Shown here: positions 54,318 to 63,970 of the stretch, in pieces
Layout: the number at the start of each line of letters is the position of its first letter
How positions within the stretch are numbered: the first letter of the stretch is position 1
Source of the DNA: Promicromonospora iranensis
GTDB taxonomy: Bacteria; Actinomycetota; Actinomycetes; Actinomycetales; Cellulomonadaceae
Direction: 5' to 3'
Length of the DNA: 64,000 bases
Assembly: GCF_028994775.1 (NCBI RefSeq)
Contig: NZ_JAJQMN010000015.1
Coordinates: 40,933 to 104,932 of the forward strand
The notes under the pieces: model-generated
Database searches by the model: none
Seen by the model: the letters and a program-made list of their open reading frames with translations, nothing else
Told to the model about the DNA's origin: nothing
Made by a program: the position numbers and the translations under genes

Positions 54318-54344
54318 AGGCCCGGCCCACGAAGGGCCGGGCCT
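54318..54344 (-). terminator. Intrinsic-type terminator of the bS22 gene
   Basis: AGGCCCGGCCC and GGGCCGGGCCT form an 11-bp perfect stem with a 5-base loop. On the minus strand the stem is followed by TTCTTCG, a weak U-rich tail. It is 29 bp after the bS22 stop. Confidence 0.7.
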
Positions 54345-54372
54345 GCTCGTCACGCGCCAGAGGGCGCGGGCG

Positions 54373-54471
54373 TCACTTCTTGTTGCGGCGCTGGTGGCGC
54401 GTCTTACGAAGCAGCTTGCGGTGCTTCTTCTTCGCCATACGCTTGCGGCGCTTCTTGATGACGGAGCCCAT
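54373..54471 (-). CDS. 30S ribosomal protein bS22 (AURKAIP1/COX24 domain)
   Basis: Very small, strongly basic protein of 32 residues: it begins MGSVIKKRRKRMAKKKH and ends in TRHQRRNKK. Half of the residues are Lys or Arg. The actinobacterial ribosomal protein bS22, seen in mycobacterial ribosome structures, has this sequence type. ATG at 54471 follows GAGGACC. The 217-bp gap upstream to trkA holds no other gene; it contains a GGCCCGTCGTCGGGC hairpin in the probable leader. Confidence 0.9.
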   Translation of the reverse strand: MGSVIKKRRKRMAKKKHRKLLRKTRHQRRNKK

Positions 54472-54688
54472 AGGTCCTCGCAATGTTCGATCGGTCGGCG
54501 GCAGCCCGACGACGGGCCGCTCAGCGAAATGGTCCACGGTTGGTCCGGGACAGTGACGCCAGAGTGACGATGGCCGACCAACACGAAAGGGAGTCCGCTC
54601 CCTAGGCTACCTGGTCTGACGCGCGCCCCGTAATCGACGGCGGTGTGAGGTGCGCCGAACCGGTCCTGGCGGCCGCGTCACGGCCACG

Positions 54689-55357
54689 TCACGGCCGCGC
54701 GGCGAACCGCTCCAGGAGCTCCGCGTGACCGGAGCAGACGAGCAGGTCGTTGGCCGAGACGCGGGTCTCCGGCGTCGCATAGACGAAGTCGACGCCCGGG
54801 GACTTCACACCGATCACCGTGACGCCGTAGCGCTTGCGGATGTTCGACTGCGCGAGCGTGAAGCCCTGCGCCTCCTTGGGCGGGCGCATCTTGACGATGG
54901 TGAACCCGTCCTCGACCTCGATGTAGTCGAGCAGCTTGCCGCTCACCAGGTGCGCCACGCGCGAACCGGCGTCGGCCTCCGGGAAGACGACGTGGTGGGC
55001 GCCGATCCGGGTCAGGATGCGCCCGTGCTCCGCGGAGATCGCCTTGGCCCAGATCTGGGGCGTACCCAGGTCGACCAGGTTGCCGGTGATCAGCACCGAC
55101 GCCTCGAGGGACGAGCCGACGCCGACCACCGCCACGCCGAAGTCCTTGGCACCGAGCTGCTCCAGCGCCTCCGGGTTGGACGCGTCGGCCTCGACCAGCG
55201 GCAGCCGGCCGGACCACTGGGCCACCAGCACCGGGTCCTGCTCGACGGCGAGCACGTCCTGGCCCAGCCGATCAAGAGTCGAGCCGATCGCCGACCCGAA
55301 CCGGCCCAGGCCGATCACCAGCACACCCGCATCCCGCTCGGGCTTCTTCTCCGGCAC
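54689..55357 (-). CDS. Potassium uptake regulatory subunit (TrkA/KtrA, RCK domain)
   Basis: Cytoplasmic ring subunit that gates the potassium channel encoded upstream. It has 222 residues. The RCK_N Rossmann motif is VLVIGLGRFGSAIGSTL near residues 12-28, with VEADASNPEAL for the nucleotide ribose, and an RCK_C domain covers about 140-222. GTG at 55357 follows GAGAGGAA. The in-frame upstream extension was rejected. It is 157 bp downstream of the membrane subunit on the same strand; that gap shows no clear terminator. Confidence 0.94.
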   Translation of the reverse strand: MPEKKPERDAGVLVIGLGRFGSAIGSTLDRLGQDVLAVEQDPVLVAQWSGRLPLVEADASNPEALEQLGAKDFGVAVVGVGSSLEASVLITGNLVDLGTPQIWAKAISAEHGRILTRIGAHHVVFPEADAGSRVAHLVSGKLLDYIEVEDGFTIVKMRPPKEAQGFTLAQSNIRKRYGVTVIGVKSPGVDFVYATPETRVSANDLLVCSGHAELLERFAARP

Positions 55358-55514
55358 GGTATTCCTCTCTGGCTGCTCGTCCGACGTACGGGTCACGATA
55401 GTGACCTGACGTCCGGCACGTGCGTCATTCGATGCTGTCTGTCGGCTGAGACCTGCGTTTCGTTCCGGGCGAGCGCCTCGTCCCTCGGCCCTCACCCTGC
55501 ACTGCACTCCAGCC

Positions 55515-56915
55515 TCACCCGATGATGGGTCGTTCCTCGGGGAAGCGTACGATGCGCCGCCGGTCGCGCAGCGCCAGCACCGCCACCACCGTCACCGCTC
55601 CGGTGCGCCCCACGAACATCAGGAGGGCCAGCACGTACTTCCCGGAGTCGGGCAGGCCCTGTGTGATCCCCGTGGACAGGCCGACGGTAGCGAACGCCGA
55701 CAGCACCTCGAACAGCACCTGGGACAGCTGGAGGTCCGTGATCTCCAGCAGTGCGATGCACGAGACGAGCACGATGCTCGCCCCCGTGAACACCACTGCG
55801 ATGGAGAGCCGGAGGACGTCACGCGGGATACGCCTGCCGAACGCCTCGATGTCGCGGTCACCGCGCGCCTCGGCCACGATCGCGAGCAGCATGACGGCGA
55901 GCGTGGTCACCTTGATGCCGCCCGCGGTCGACGCGGACCCGCCGCCCACGAACATCAGCGCGTCCTGGATGAGCCAGCTCGACTGGGTCATGGCGCCGAC
56001 GTCGACGGTGCTGAACCCGCCGGAGCGCGGCATGATCCCGGCGAAGACGGACGCCAGCACCTTGTCGCCGAGGCTCAGCGGCCCGAACGTGTCCGGGTTG
56101 GACCACTCCAGGATCAGGAGCAGGAGCGCACCGACGACGAACAGCACGCCGCTGGTCACCAGCGTGAGCTTGCTGTGCAGGGACAGCCGCTTCGTCCAGT
56201 TGCGCCACCGCTGGCCGGGGCGGGGCAGCGCCCGCTGGATGTTGAGGATCACCGGGAAGCCGAGCGCACCGATGAACACGCCGAGGGCGATCGGCAGCAC
56301 GAGCGTCCAGTCGCCGACGTGCGGCATCAGGCCCTCGGCGGTGGGCACGAACCCCGCGTTGTTGAACGCGGAGATCCCGTAGAACAGCGCGTGCCAGGCA
56401 GCCGTACCCACGTTGTCCTCGATGACCACCAGCCGGGGGAAGATCAGCAGGGCGATCGACAGCTCGAGCGTGGTCGCCGTGATGATGATGACCCGGACCA
56501 GCGAGCCGACGTCGCCCAGCCGGCTCGTCTTGGTCTCGGACGCCGTGAGCAGCTTCTGCGTCAGCCCGATCTTGCGCGACACGATCATGCCGAGCAGGGA
56601 GGCGACGGTCATGATGCCGAAGCCGCCCACCTTGATGCCCGTGAGGATGACGATCTGCCCGTACAGGGACCAGTAGGTGGCCGTGTCCTGGACCACGAGC
56701 CCCGTCACGCACACGGCGGAGACCGCGGTGAACAGGGCGTCGACGAAGCGCGCGCCTTCACCGTCGGCCGTCGCGAAGGGCACCATCAGGAGCAGCGCGA
56801 ACAGCCCCACCACGCAGGCGAAGACGGTCACGGCCAGTCGCGCGGGTGCCCGGAAGGCCAGGTCATCGACCAGCTCCCGGAGCCCGAACAGCCGGTGCCG
56901 CAAGCTCCGCGCCAT
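55515..56915 (-). CDS. Potassium transporter membrane subunit (TrkH/KtrB family)
   Basis: Ion-conducting subunit of a Ktr/Trk system, 466 residues. Four M1-P-M2 repeats are visible. Filter-like loops are AVCVTGLVVQD, SAFNNAGFVP, MPRSGGFSTVD and FATVGLSTGIT. GGGSASTAGGIKVTT forms the intramembrane loop. ATG giving MARSLRHRLFGL follows an AGGGAGCAGG ribosome site. Its partner is the RCK protein downstream. Whether it couples to sodium is not evident. Confidence 0.95.
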   Translation of the reverse strand: MARSLRHRLFGLRELVDDLAFRAPARLAVTVFACVVGLFALLLMVPFATADGEGARFVDALFTAVSAVCVTGLVVQDTATYWSLYGQIVILTGIKVGGFGIMTVASLLGMIVSRKIGLTQKLLTASETKTSRLGDVGSLVRVIIITATTLELSIALLIFPRLVVIEDNVGTAAWHALFYGISAFNNAGFVPTAEGLMPHVGDWTLVLPIALGVFIGALGFPVILNIQRALPRPGQRWRNWTKRLSLHSKLTLVTSGVLFVVGALLLLILEWSNPDTFGPLSLGDKVLASVFAGIMPRSGGFSTVDVGAMTQSSWLIQDALMFVGGGSASTAGGIKVTTLAVMLLAIVAEARGDRDIEAFGRRIPRDVLRLSIAVVFTGASIVLVSCIALLEITDLQLSQVLFEVLSAFATVGLSTGITQGLPDSGKYVLALLMFVGRTGAVTVVAVLALRDRRRIVRFPEERPIIG

Positions 56916-57014
56916 CCGACCTGCTCCCTCCACGATGACTTTCGATCGACGCCTAACTCTGCCACGCCGCCGAGGCCGTTCTGAGCAGAAACCCTCGGGC
57001 GCCCGCCAGTCCGT

Positions 57015-57020
57015 TACCGT
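57015..57020 (+). promoter_or_regulatory. -10 element, leaderless-type (acuC)
   Basis: TACCGT followed by six bases and GTG at 57027. Confidence 0.55.
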
Positions 57021-57026
57021 GGGCGG

Positions 57027-58199
57027 GTGCACCTCGCCCGGCTGGTCTGGAGTCCGCGACTGCTCGAGTACGACTTCGGACCCGGGCATCCCATGTCGCC
57101 GACCCGGCTCGACCTCACGATGCGGCTCATCGAGGCGCTCGGCCTGCTGGACCAGCCCACGCTCGAGCTCGCGAACGCCGAGCTGGCCTCCGACGCCGTG
57201 ATCGAGACGGTGCACGACGCCGACTACGTGGCCGCCGTCCGGCACGCCGGGAGCACGCTGGAGCCCGACGTCGCGCGCGGGCTGGGCACCGACGACGACC
57301 CGCTGTTCGCCGGGATGCACGAGGCCGCCGCGCGGCAGCTCGGCGGATCCGTCGACCTCGCCGACGCCCTCTGGACCGGCGAGATCACGCACGGCGTGAA
57401 CGTCGCGGGCGGTATGCACCATGCGATGCCGGGGGCGGCGTCAGGCTTCTGCGTCTACAACGACGCCGCGGCGGCGATCCGGCGCCTGCTGGACCGGGGC
57501 GCGGAGCGAGTGGCGTACCTGGACCTCGACGCCCACCACGGCGACGGTGTCGAGGCGATCTTCTGGGACGATCCCCGCGTGCTCACCGTCTCGATCCACG
57601 AGGACGGCCGCACCCTGTTCCCGGGCACGGGCGCGTCCGCCGACGTCGGCCGGGGCGCCGCCGAGGGCAGCGTCGTCAACATCCCGGTACCGGCGCGCAC
57701 CACCGGCGCGGCCTGGCTGCGGGCGATCGACGCGGTCGTCCCCGCGGTGGTCAGGGAGCACCGGCCGCAGGTGATCGTCTCCCAGCACGGTTGCGACGCT
57801 CATGGGCGCGACCCCCTCTCGAACCTGAACGTGTCGGTGGACGCGCAGTGGACGGCGCAGCGGTGGGTGCACGCCCTCGCGCACGAGCACGCCGAGGGCC
57901 GCTGGCTGGCCCTGGGCGGTGGCGGGTACGCGGTGTCCGACGTCGTCCCGCTCGCCTGGGCGGCCCTCGTCGCCGAGGCGGCGCACGTGCCGCTGGAACG
58001 GGGCTCCGAGCTGCCCGCGGAGTGGCGCGCCGCGGTCGAGGCGATGGGCCTGGAGGCGGCGCGGACGCTCGGCTCCGGTGAGGTGCCGTTCCGCAGCTGG
58101 CGCGACGGCTACGACCCCGCGGACGCCGTGGACCGCGCGGTCCAGGCCACCCGCAGGGCGGCCTTCCCCCACTGGGGCCTGGACCCGCTGCTGGATTGA
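57027..58199 (+). CDS. AcuC-like deacetylase (histone deacetylase superfamily)
   Basis: Zinc-dependent lysine deacetylase, 390 residues. Motifs are the N-terminal YDFGPGHPMSPTRL, the catalytic pair in GGMHHAMPGAASGFCVYND, metal ligands in LDLDAHHGDGVE, and SIHEDGRTLFPGTG. Bacillus AcuC deacetylates and activates acetyl-CoA synthetase; the same role is plausible here, but acsA is not in the window. GTG start, probably leaderless. It is followed by a hairpin and the phytase gene. Confidence 0.92.
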   Translation: MHLARLVWSPRLLEYDFGPGHPMSPTRLDLTMRLIEALGLLDQPTLELANAELASDAVIETVHDADYVAAVRHAGSTLEPDVARGLGTDDDPLFAGMHEAAARQLGGSVDLADALWTGEITHGVNVAGGMHHAMPGAASGFCVYNDAAAAIRRLLDRGAERVAYLDLDAHHGDGVEAIFWDDPRVLTVSIHEDGRTLFPGTGASADVGRGAAEGSVVNIPVPARTTGAAWLRAIDAVVPAVVREHRPQVIVSQHGCDAHGRDPLSNLNVSVDAQWTAQRWVHALAHEHAEGRWLALGGGGYAVSDVVPLAWAALVAEAAHVPLERGSELPAEWRAAVEAMGLEAARTLGSGEVPFRSWRDGYDPADAVDRAVQATRRAAFPHWGLDPLLD

Positions 58200-58226
58200 G
58201 GGACCCCGGCCCGGGCTGGTCGGCAG

Positions 58227-58270
58227 TTCGTCAGGTAGTCGGTAGCTCGGAATGCCGACCACCTGACGGA
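58227..58270 (+). terminator. Hairpin after acuC
   Basis: Arms at 58227-58244 and 58253-58270 pair over 18 positions (15 Watson-Crick, two G-U, one mismatch) around GCTCGGAA. Alternative stems GGTCGGCA/TGCCGACC and GGTAGTC/GACTACC compete with it. No U tract. Confidence 0.5.
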
Positions 58271-58300
58271 CTACCGATCACCCTGGCGGGTACATGCTCC

Positions 58301-58320
58301 GTTCACCCCTGTTACATCCG
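58301..58320 (+). promoter_or_regulatory. Candidate PHO box and promoter of the phytase gene
   Basis: GTTCACCCCTGTTACATCCG contains two direct GTTCAC-like units, resembling the PhoP-binding repeats of actinobacteria. It covers the -35 position of a probable promoter whose -10-like GAATCT (58328-58333) lies seven bases before the ATG. The spacing between units is 10 rather than the usual 11 bases. Confidence 0.45.
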
Positions 58321-58340
58321 CGTCAGGGAATCTCTGGGCC

Positions 58341-59654
58341 ATGCGACGTCGCTTCGCCGCCCTGCCGGCTGCCCTGCTGCTCCTGTCCACCCTGGTCCCG
58401 GCCTCGGCCGCCGCGAGCGGCGGGCCCGGTCGGCCGGCACCCGGCCCGGCGACCGTCACCACGTCGGTGGAGACGCCCCCGCTGTACGACGACGAGGCCG
58501 GCGGCAACGCGTCCGGCGACGACCCCGCCATCTGGGTGCACCCGGAGGACTCCGGCCGGTCGCTCGTGGTCGCCACGGCCAAGGAGGGTGGCCTGCGCGT
58601 CTACTCCGTGGCCGCGACCGAGCTGCAGTCGGTCGCGGCCACGGCGGCACCCCGTGCGGACGGCGTCGCGGGCCGGTACAACAACGTGGACATCGCCTAC
58701 GGCCTGGACGTGGCCGGCAGGGCGACGGACGTGGCCGTCGTCTCGGACCGGTACAACGACCAGATCCGCTTCTTCGCCATCGACCCGGCCGGGGCCGACG
58801 CCGCCGTACCGCTGACCGAGATCACCGTACCCGAGCTGGAGTTCCTGTTCAGCCCGGACCGGGAGACGGTTGCCGAGGACCAGACGGTGTACGGCCTGGC
58901 GGTCTACCAGCCGAACGATCACGAGGCCTACGCGGTGGTCACGCAGGAGGGCAACGCCACCATCGCGACCGCCCGGCTCACGACCGGCCCGGACGGCGTC
59001 GGATACACCGACGTCGAGCACCTGGCGATGCCGAGCGAGTTCAACCTGCCCGACGGCACCACCTGGCTGCCGTGCGAGGAGCCCGGGGTGGGTCCGCAGC
59101 TGGAGGGCCTGGCCGTGGACCGGCGGACCGGCACGCTGTACGCGGCGCAGGAGGACGTCGGCCTCTGGCGGTTGCCGCTCCCCCTGGGTTCGGGCGCGCC
59201 GCGCCTGATCGACAAGGTCACCGACTTCGGCGTGCATGACGCCTACGACCCCGAGACCGAGGAGTGCGCCCCGGTGGACCTGGAGGCGCCGTCGTACGGG
59301 GGCAGGAACCTGACGGCCGACGCCGAGGGCGTGGACATCTGGTACGGGCCCGGACGCACCGGCTACGTGCTCGTGTCGAGCCAGGGTGACGACACCTACG
59401 GCGTCTACGACCTGACCGGACGCAACCGCCCGCTCGGCAGCTTCCGGGTGGCCGGGGACGGCGTGGACGACGTCAACGGGTCGGACGGGATCGCGGTCTC
59501 CAACGCGCCGGTCGGCGAGTACGAGTCAGGGCTGCTGGTCACCCATGACGAGCCCGAGACGGGCCCCGACGTGGACCCGGACCGCGAGGAGGACGCCACA
59601 GGCTTCTCGTACGTCCACTGGGGCGACGTCGCGAAGGCCCTCCGCCTCCGCTGA
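58341..59654 (+). CDS. Beta-propeller phytase, secreted
   Basis: Calcium-dependent alkaline phytase, 437 residues. It releases phosphate from inositol hexakisphosphate outside the cell. A Sec signal peptide ends around residue 25 (VPASAAAS). The propeller shows GDDPAIWVHPEDSGRSLVVAT, TAKEGGLRVYS, NNVDIAYGL, ERYND-like SDRYNDQIRFF, and AEGVDIWYG, all typical of BPP. No ribosome site is visible, and the upstream sequence fits phosphate-starvation control. It is convergent with the sugar permease across a very long hairpin. Confidence 0.92.
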   Translation: MRRRFAALPAALLLLSTLVPASAAASGGPGRPAPGPATVTTSVETPPLYDDEAGGNASGDDPAIWVHPEDSGRSLVVATAKEGGLRVYSVAATELQSVAATAAPRADGVAGRYNNVDIAYGLDVAGRATDVAVVSDRYNDQIRFFAIDPAGADAAVPLTEITVPELEFLFSPDRETVAEDQTVYGLAVYQPNDHEAYAVVTQEGNATIATARLTTGPDGVGYTDVEHLAMPSEFNLPDGTTWLPCEEPGVGPQLEGLAVDRRTGTLYAAQEDVGLWRLPLPLGSGAPRLIDKVTDFGVHDAYDPETEECAPVDLEAPSYGGRNLTADAEGVDIWYGPGRTGYVLVSSQGDDTYGVYDLTGRNRPLGSFRVAGDGVDDVNGSDGIAVSNAPVGEYESGLLVTHDEPETGPDVDPDREEDATGFSYVHWGDVAKALRLR

Positions 59655-59694
59655 ACCCTCTGCTCCGCAGGTCGAGCCCGCCGAGGTAGTCATC

Positions 59695-59770
59695 TGGCGA
59701 CGTAGACGTGCAGCGAGGTAGTCGTCCAGCGCGAACTGGATGACTACCTCGCTGCACGTCTACGTCGCCA
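59695..59770. terminator. 35-bp hairpin between convergent phytase and sugar permease genes
   Basis: Arms 59695-59729 and 59736-59770 pair at all 35 positions with a single G-U and a 6-base loop CGCGAA. The flanks repeat GAGGTAGTCA (left) and AAGTGACTACCTCG (right, twice), so the palindrome extends imperfectly outward. It fills most of the 159-bp gap. Confidence 0.78.
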
Positions 59771-59813
59771 AGTGACTACCTCGCCAAGTGACTACCTCGG
59801 CGGGGCGGGCGGG

Positions 59814-60991
<1,178 letters not shown>

Positions 60992-60995
<4 letters not shown>

Positions 60996-62563
60996 GCCTT
61001 CGTCTCCTGTGCGGTCTCCTGCGTCATGAGAGCCATGAGTCCTTCCTGGGTGGCTGAGGCCACGTCGACCTCGCCAGTGATGCGGCCGAAGGCCAGGGTG
61101 TAGATGCGGTCGCAGATCCCGAGGAGCTCGGGGAGCTCCGAGGAGATGACCAGCACGGCCTTCCCGGACGCGACCAGCTTGTTGATGATGGTGTAGATCT
61201 CGTACTTGGCGCCGACGTCGATGCCCCGGGTGGGCTCGTCGAGGATCAGCACCTCAGGCGCGGTGTACAGCCACTTGGACAGCACCACCTTCTGCTGGTT
61301 GCCGCCCGAGAGCTTGCCCACCTCCACGAGCACGTTGGGGGTGCGGATGTTCATCGACTCGCGGTACTCGCCCGCGACCTTGAGCTCCTCGTTCTCGTTC
61401 ACGAAGCCGTGCTTCGACAGCTTGCCGAGCCCCGCCGCCGAGATGTTGCGCCGGATGTCCTCGATGAGGTTCAGCCCGTACTGCTTGCGGTCCTCCGACA
61501 CGTAGGCGATACCGGCCTTGATGGCCTCCGGCACGCTGTGGACGTCGACCTCCTCACCGTGCACGTAGGCCGTACCGGAGATGTCCCGGCCGTACGAGCG
61601 GCCGAACAGCGACATCGCGAGCTCCGTGCGCCCGGCGCCCATGAGGCCGGCGATACCGACGACCTCGCCGGCGCGGACGTTCAGGTTCGCGCCCTCGACG
61701 ATGACGCGCCCCGGCTGGGTCGGGTGGTACACCGTCCAGTCCTCGACGCGCAGCACCTCCTCGCCCGGGTGCGACTCGCGGTCGGGGTACCGGTTGTCGA
61801 GGTCACGGCCCACCATGCCCCGGATGATGCGGTTCTGGATCGCCTCGGACGAACCTCCCGCCTCGGCCATGTCGAACGTCTCGATCGACTGGCCGTCCCG
61901 GATGATCGTGGTGCGGTCGGCGATCTCGGCGATCTCGGCGAGCTTGTGGGAGATCATGATCGACGTGATGCCCTGGCTCTTGAACTGCCGGAGCAGGTCG
62001 AGCAGGTGCTCGGAGTCGTTGTCGTTCAGCGCCGCCGTCGGCTCGTCGAGGATGAGCAGGCGCACGTCCTTCGAGATCGCCTTGGCGATCTCCAGGAGCT
62101 GCTGCTTGCCCACACCGAGCGCGGAGACAAGAGTCGTCGGCGACTCCTTCAGCCCGACCCGCTCGAGCAGCACCGCGGCCTCGGCGTTGGTCCGGTTCCA
62201 GTCGATGGCGCCCCCGAGCCGGCGACGCTCGTTGCCGAGAAAGATGTTCTCGGCGATCGACAGGTAAGGCACGAGCGCGAGCTCCTGGTGGATGATCACG
62301 ACGCCCCGTGCCTCGGAGTCGTTGATGTTGCCGAACTGGGCGTTCTCGCCGTCGAGCACGATGTCGCCGTCATAGGTGCCGAACGGATACACCCCCGACA
62401 GCACCTTCATCAGGGTGGACTTGCCCGCCCCGTTCTCGCCGCAGATCGCGTGGATCTCGCCTCGACGGACAGTGAGGTTGACGTCCTGGAGCGCTTTGAC
62501 CCCAGGGAATGTCTTGGTGATGCCGCGCATCTCGAGGATGTCGGTCGGCGCCGAATCGGCCAT
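60992..62563 (-). CDS. Multiple-sugar ABC transporter ATP-binding protein (GguA/MmsA type)
   Basis: Tandem ATPase of 523 residues with two nucleotide-binding halves. The first has Walker [12 protein letters not shown] and Walker [13 protein letters not shown]; the second has [16 protein letters not shown] in place of Walker A (as usual in this family), signature LSGGNQQKV and Walker [18 protein letters not shown] at 62563 lies 187 bp after the binding-protein gene, with a strong hairpin between. It energises uptake with the GguB-type permease. Confidence 0.95.
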
Positions 62564-62634
62564 GCCAGTCCTTGTCGCGTACTTGTCGCCAATAGTGATG
62601 TTGCGGGGTGTCCGATACCGACGCCGCCGGTCTG

Positions 62635-62712
62635 GTCACCGCGGTCAACCGGTGGTCGAGCGTGTCGGGACCTGAGTCCCCACACGCTCGACCACCGGTT
62701 GACCGCGGTGAC
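62635..62712 (-). terminator. 31-bp perfect hairpin between sugar-binding protein and ATPase genes
   Basis: Arms 62635-62665 and 62682-62712 are exact reverse complements; four more pairs (GGGA/TCCC) form inside the 16-base interior. It lies between genes on the same strand. Most likely it stops part of the transcription and protects the 3' end of the binding-protein mRNA, so more binding protein than ATPase and permease is made. Confidence 0.78.
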
Positions 62713-62750
62713 GTCAGCGACGTCGGACCGGTCTCGTCAGCAGGTCAGTC

Positions 62751-63920
62751 CTACTCGTCGACCTGGCCGGAAGCGACCTCGTCCTCGGTGAGGTAGCCGG
62801 ACTCGACCAGCTCGGCCTCGAGGTTGTCCTCGGTGACGATCACCGTGGGGAGGAGGTACGACGGCACGACCTTCACGCCGTTCTCGTACGTCTCCGTGTC
62901 GTTGGCCTCGGGCTCGTTGCCCTCGAGGAACGACGTCGCCGCGGTGACGGCCTGCTCGGCGAGGAGCCGGGTGTCCTTGAAGATCGTCGAGTACTGCTTG
63001 CCGTCCACGATCAGCTTGGCCGAGGCCGCCTCGGCGTCCTGGCCGGTGATGATCGGCATGTCCAGGTCACCCTTGCCGTAGCCGGAGTTCTCCAGCGCGG
63101 TGATGATGCCGCGGGACAGCACGTCGGCGGGCGCGAGCACACCGTCGACGTTCGTGTCACCCGCGCTGTACGTGGAGGTCAGCAGGTCCTCCATGCGGCT
63201 CTGCGCGCCCTCCTGCTCCCAGCGCTGGATGGCGACGGTGCCGAACTCGGTCTGCTCCGAGGGCACGACAAGCGTCTCGTCGTCGATGTACGGCTGGAGC
63301 ACGGACATGGCGCCGTCGAAGAAGAACCCGGCGTTGTTGTCGTCGGGCGAACCGGCGAAGAGCTCGATGTTGAACGGGCCCTCGGGCGCGTCAGCGGCCG
63401 GCTCGCCGCTCTCGTCCAGGACGCCCAGCCCGGTCAGCAGCGAGGTGCCCTGCTGCACGCCGACCTCGTAGTTGTCGAACGTGACGTAGAAGTCGACGTT
63501 CTCCGAGTCGCGGATGAGGCGGTCGTACGAGATCACGGGGATGTCCGCGGCAGCAGCCTGCTCGAGCTGGCTGCCCAGCGCGGTGCCGTCGATGGACGCG
63601 ATGATGAGCGCCTCGGCGCCCTTGCTGATCATCGCCTCGATCTGCGACTGCTGGGTCGGGATGTCGTCGCCCGCGAACTGCAGGTCGACGTCGTACCCGG
63701 CCTCCTCGAGACCCGTCTTGACGGCATCGCCGTCAGCGATCCAGCGCTCGTAGGTCTGGGTCGGCATGGCGACACCCACGAGGCCGCCTTCCTCGCCGTC
63801 CCCGCCACCGCCACCGGCGCCACCGCCGGCACCCTCGCCGCCGCATGCGGCGAGCGAAACAGCCATCGCGCCCGTTGCCAGCGCGGCCAGACCGCGCTTG
63901 GCCCACAGCTTCCTTGCCAT
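62751..63920 (-). CDS. ChvE-type sugar-binding lipoprotein
   Basis: Periplasmic-type binding protein of the multiple-monosaccharide transporter, 389 residues. The lipobox LAAC holds Cys26, and a Gly-rich linker follows. The mature domain shows VGVAMPTQTYERWIADG, FAGDDIPTQQSQIEAMISKG, YDRLIRDSENVDFYVTFDN and ITGQDAEAAS, matching ChvE. ATG follows GAGGAGA. It is the first gene of the sugar operon; direct and inverted repeats of TTGTGAAC lie upstream. Confidence 0.94.
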   Translation of the reverse strand: MARKLWAKRGLAALATGAMAVSLAACGGEGAGGGAGGGGGDGEEGGLVGVAMPTQTYERWIADGDAVKTGLEEAGYDVDLQFAGDDIPTQQSQIEAMISKGAEALIIASIDGTALGSQLEQAAAADIPVISYDRLIRDSENVDFYVTFDNYEVGVQQGTSLLTGLGVLDESGEPAADAPEGPFNIELFAGSPDDNNAGFFFDGAMSVLQPYIDDETLVVPSEQTEFGTVAIQRWEQEGAQSRMEDLLTSTYSAGDTNVDGVLAPADVLSRGIITALENSGYGKGDLDMPIITGQDAEAASAKLIVDGKQYSTIFKDTRLLAEQAVTAATSFLEGNEPEANDTETYENGVKVVPSYLLPTVIVTEDNLEAELVESGYLTEDEVASGQVDE

Positions 63921-63970
63921 GACGTCTCCTCTTCGAGTTTGCCCGGGCACGTCTCTGCGACCCGGCCGAC

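Noticed and set aside
56916..57422. N-terminal extension of the TrkH/KtrB protein
   Set aside because: It would read antisense through the AcuC-like gene and has no similarity; ATG at 56915 has a good ribosome site.
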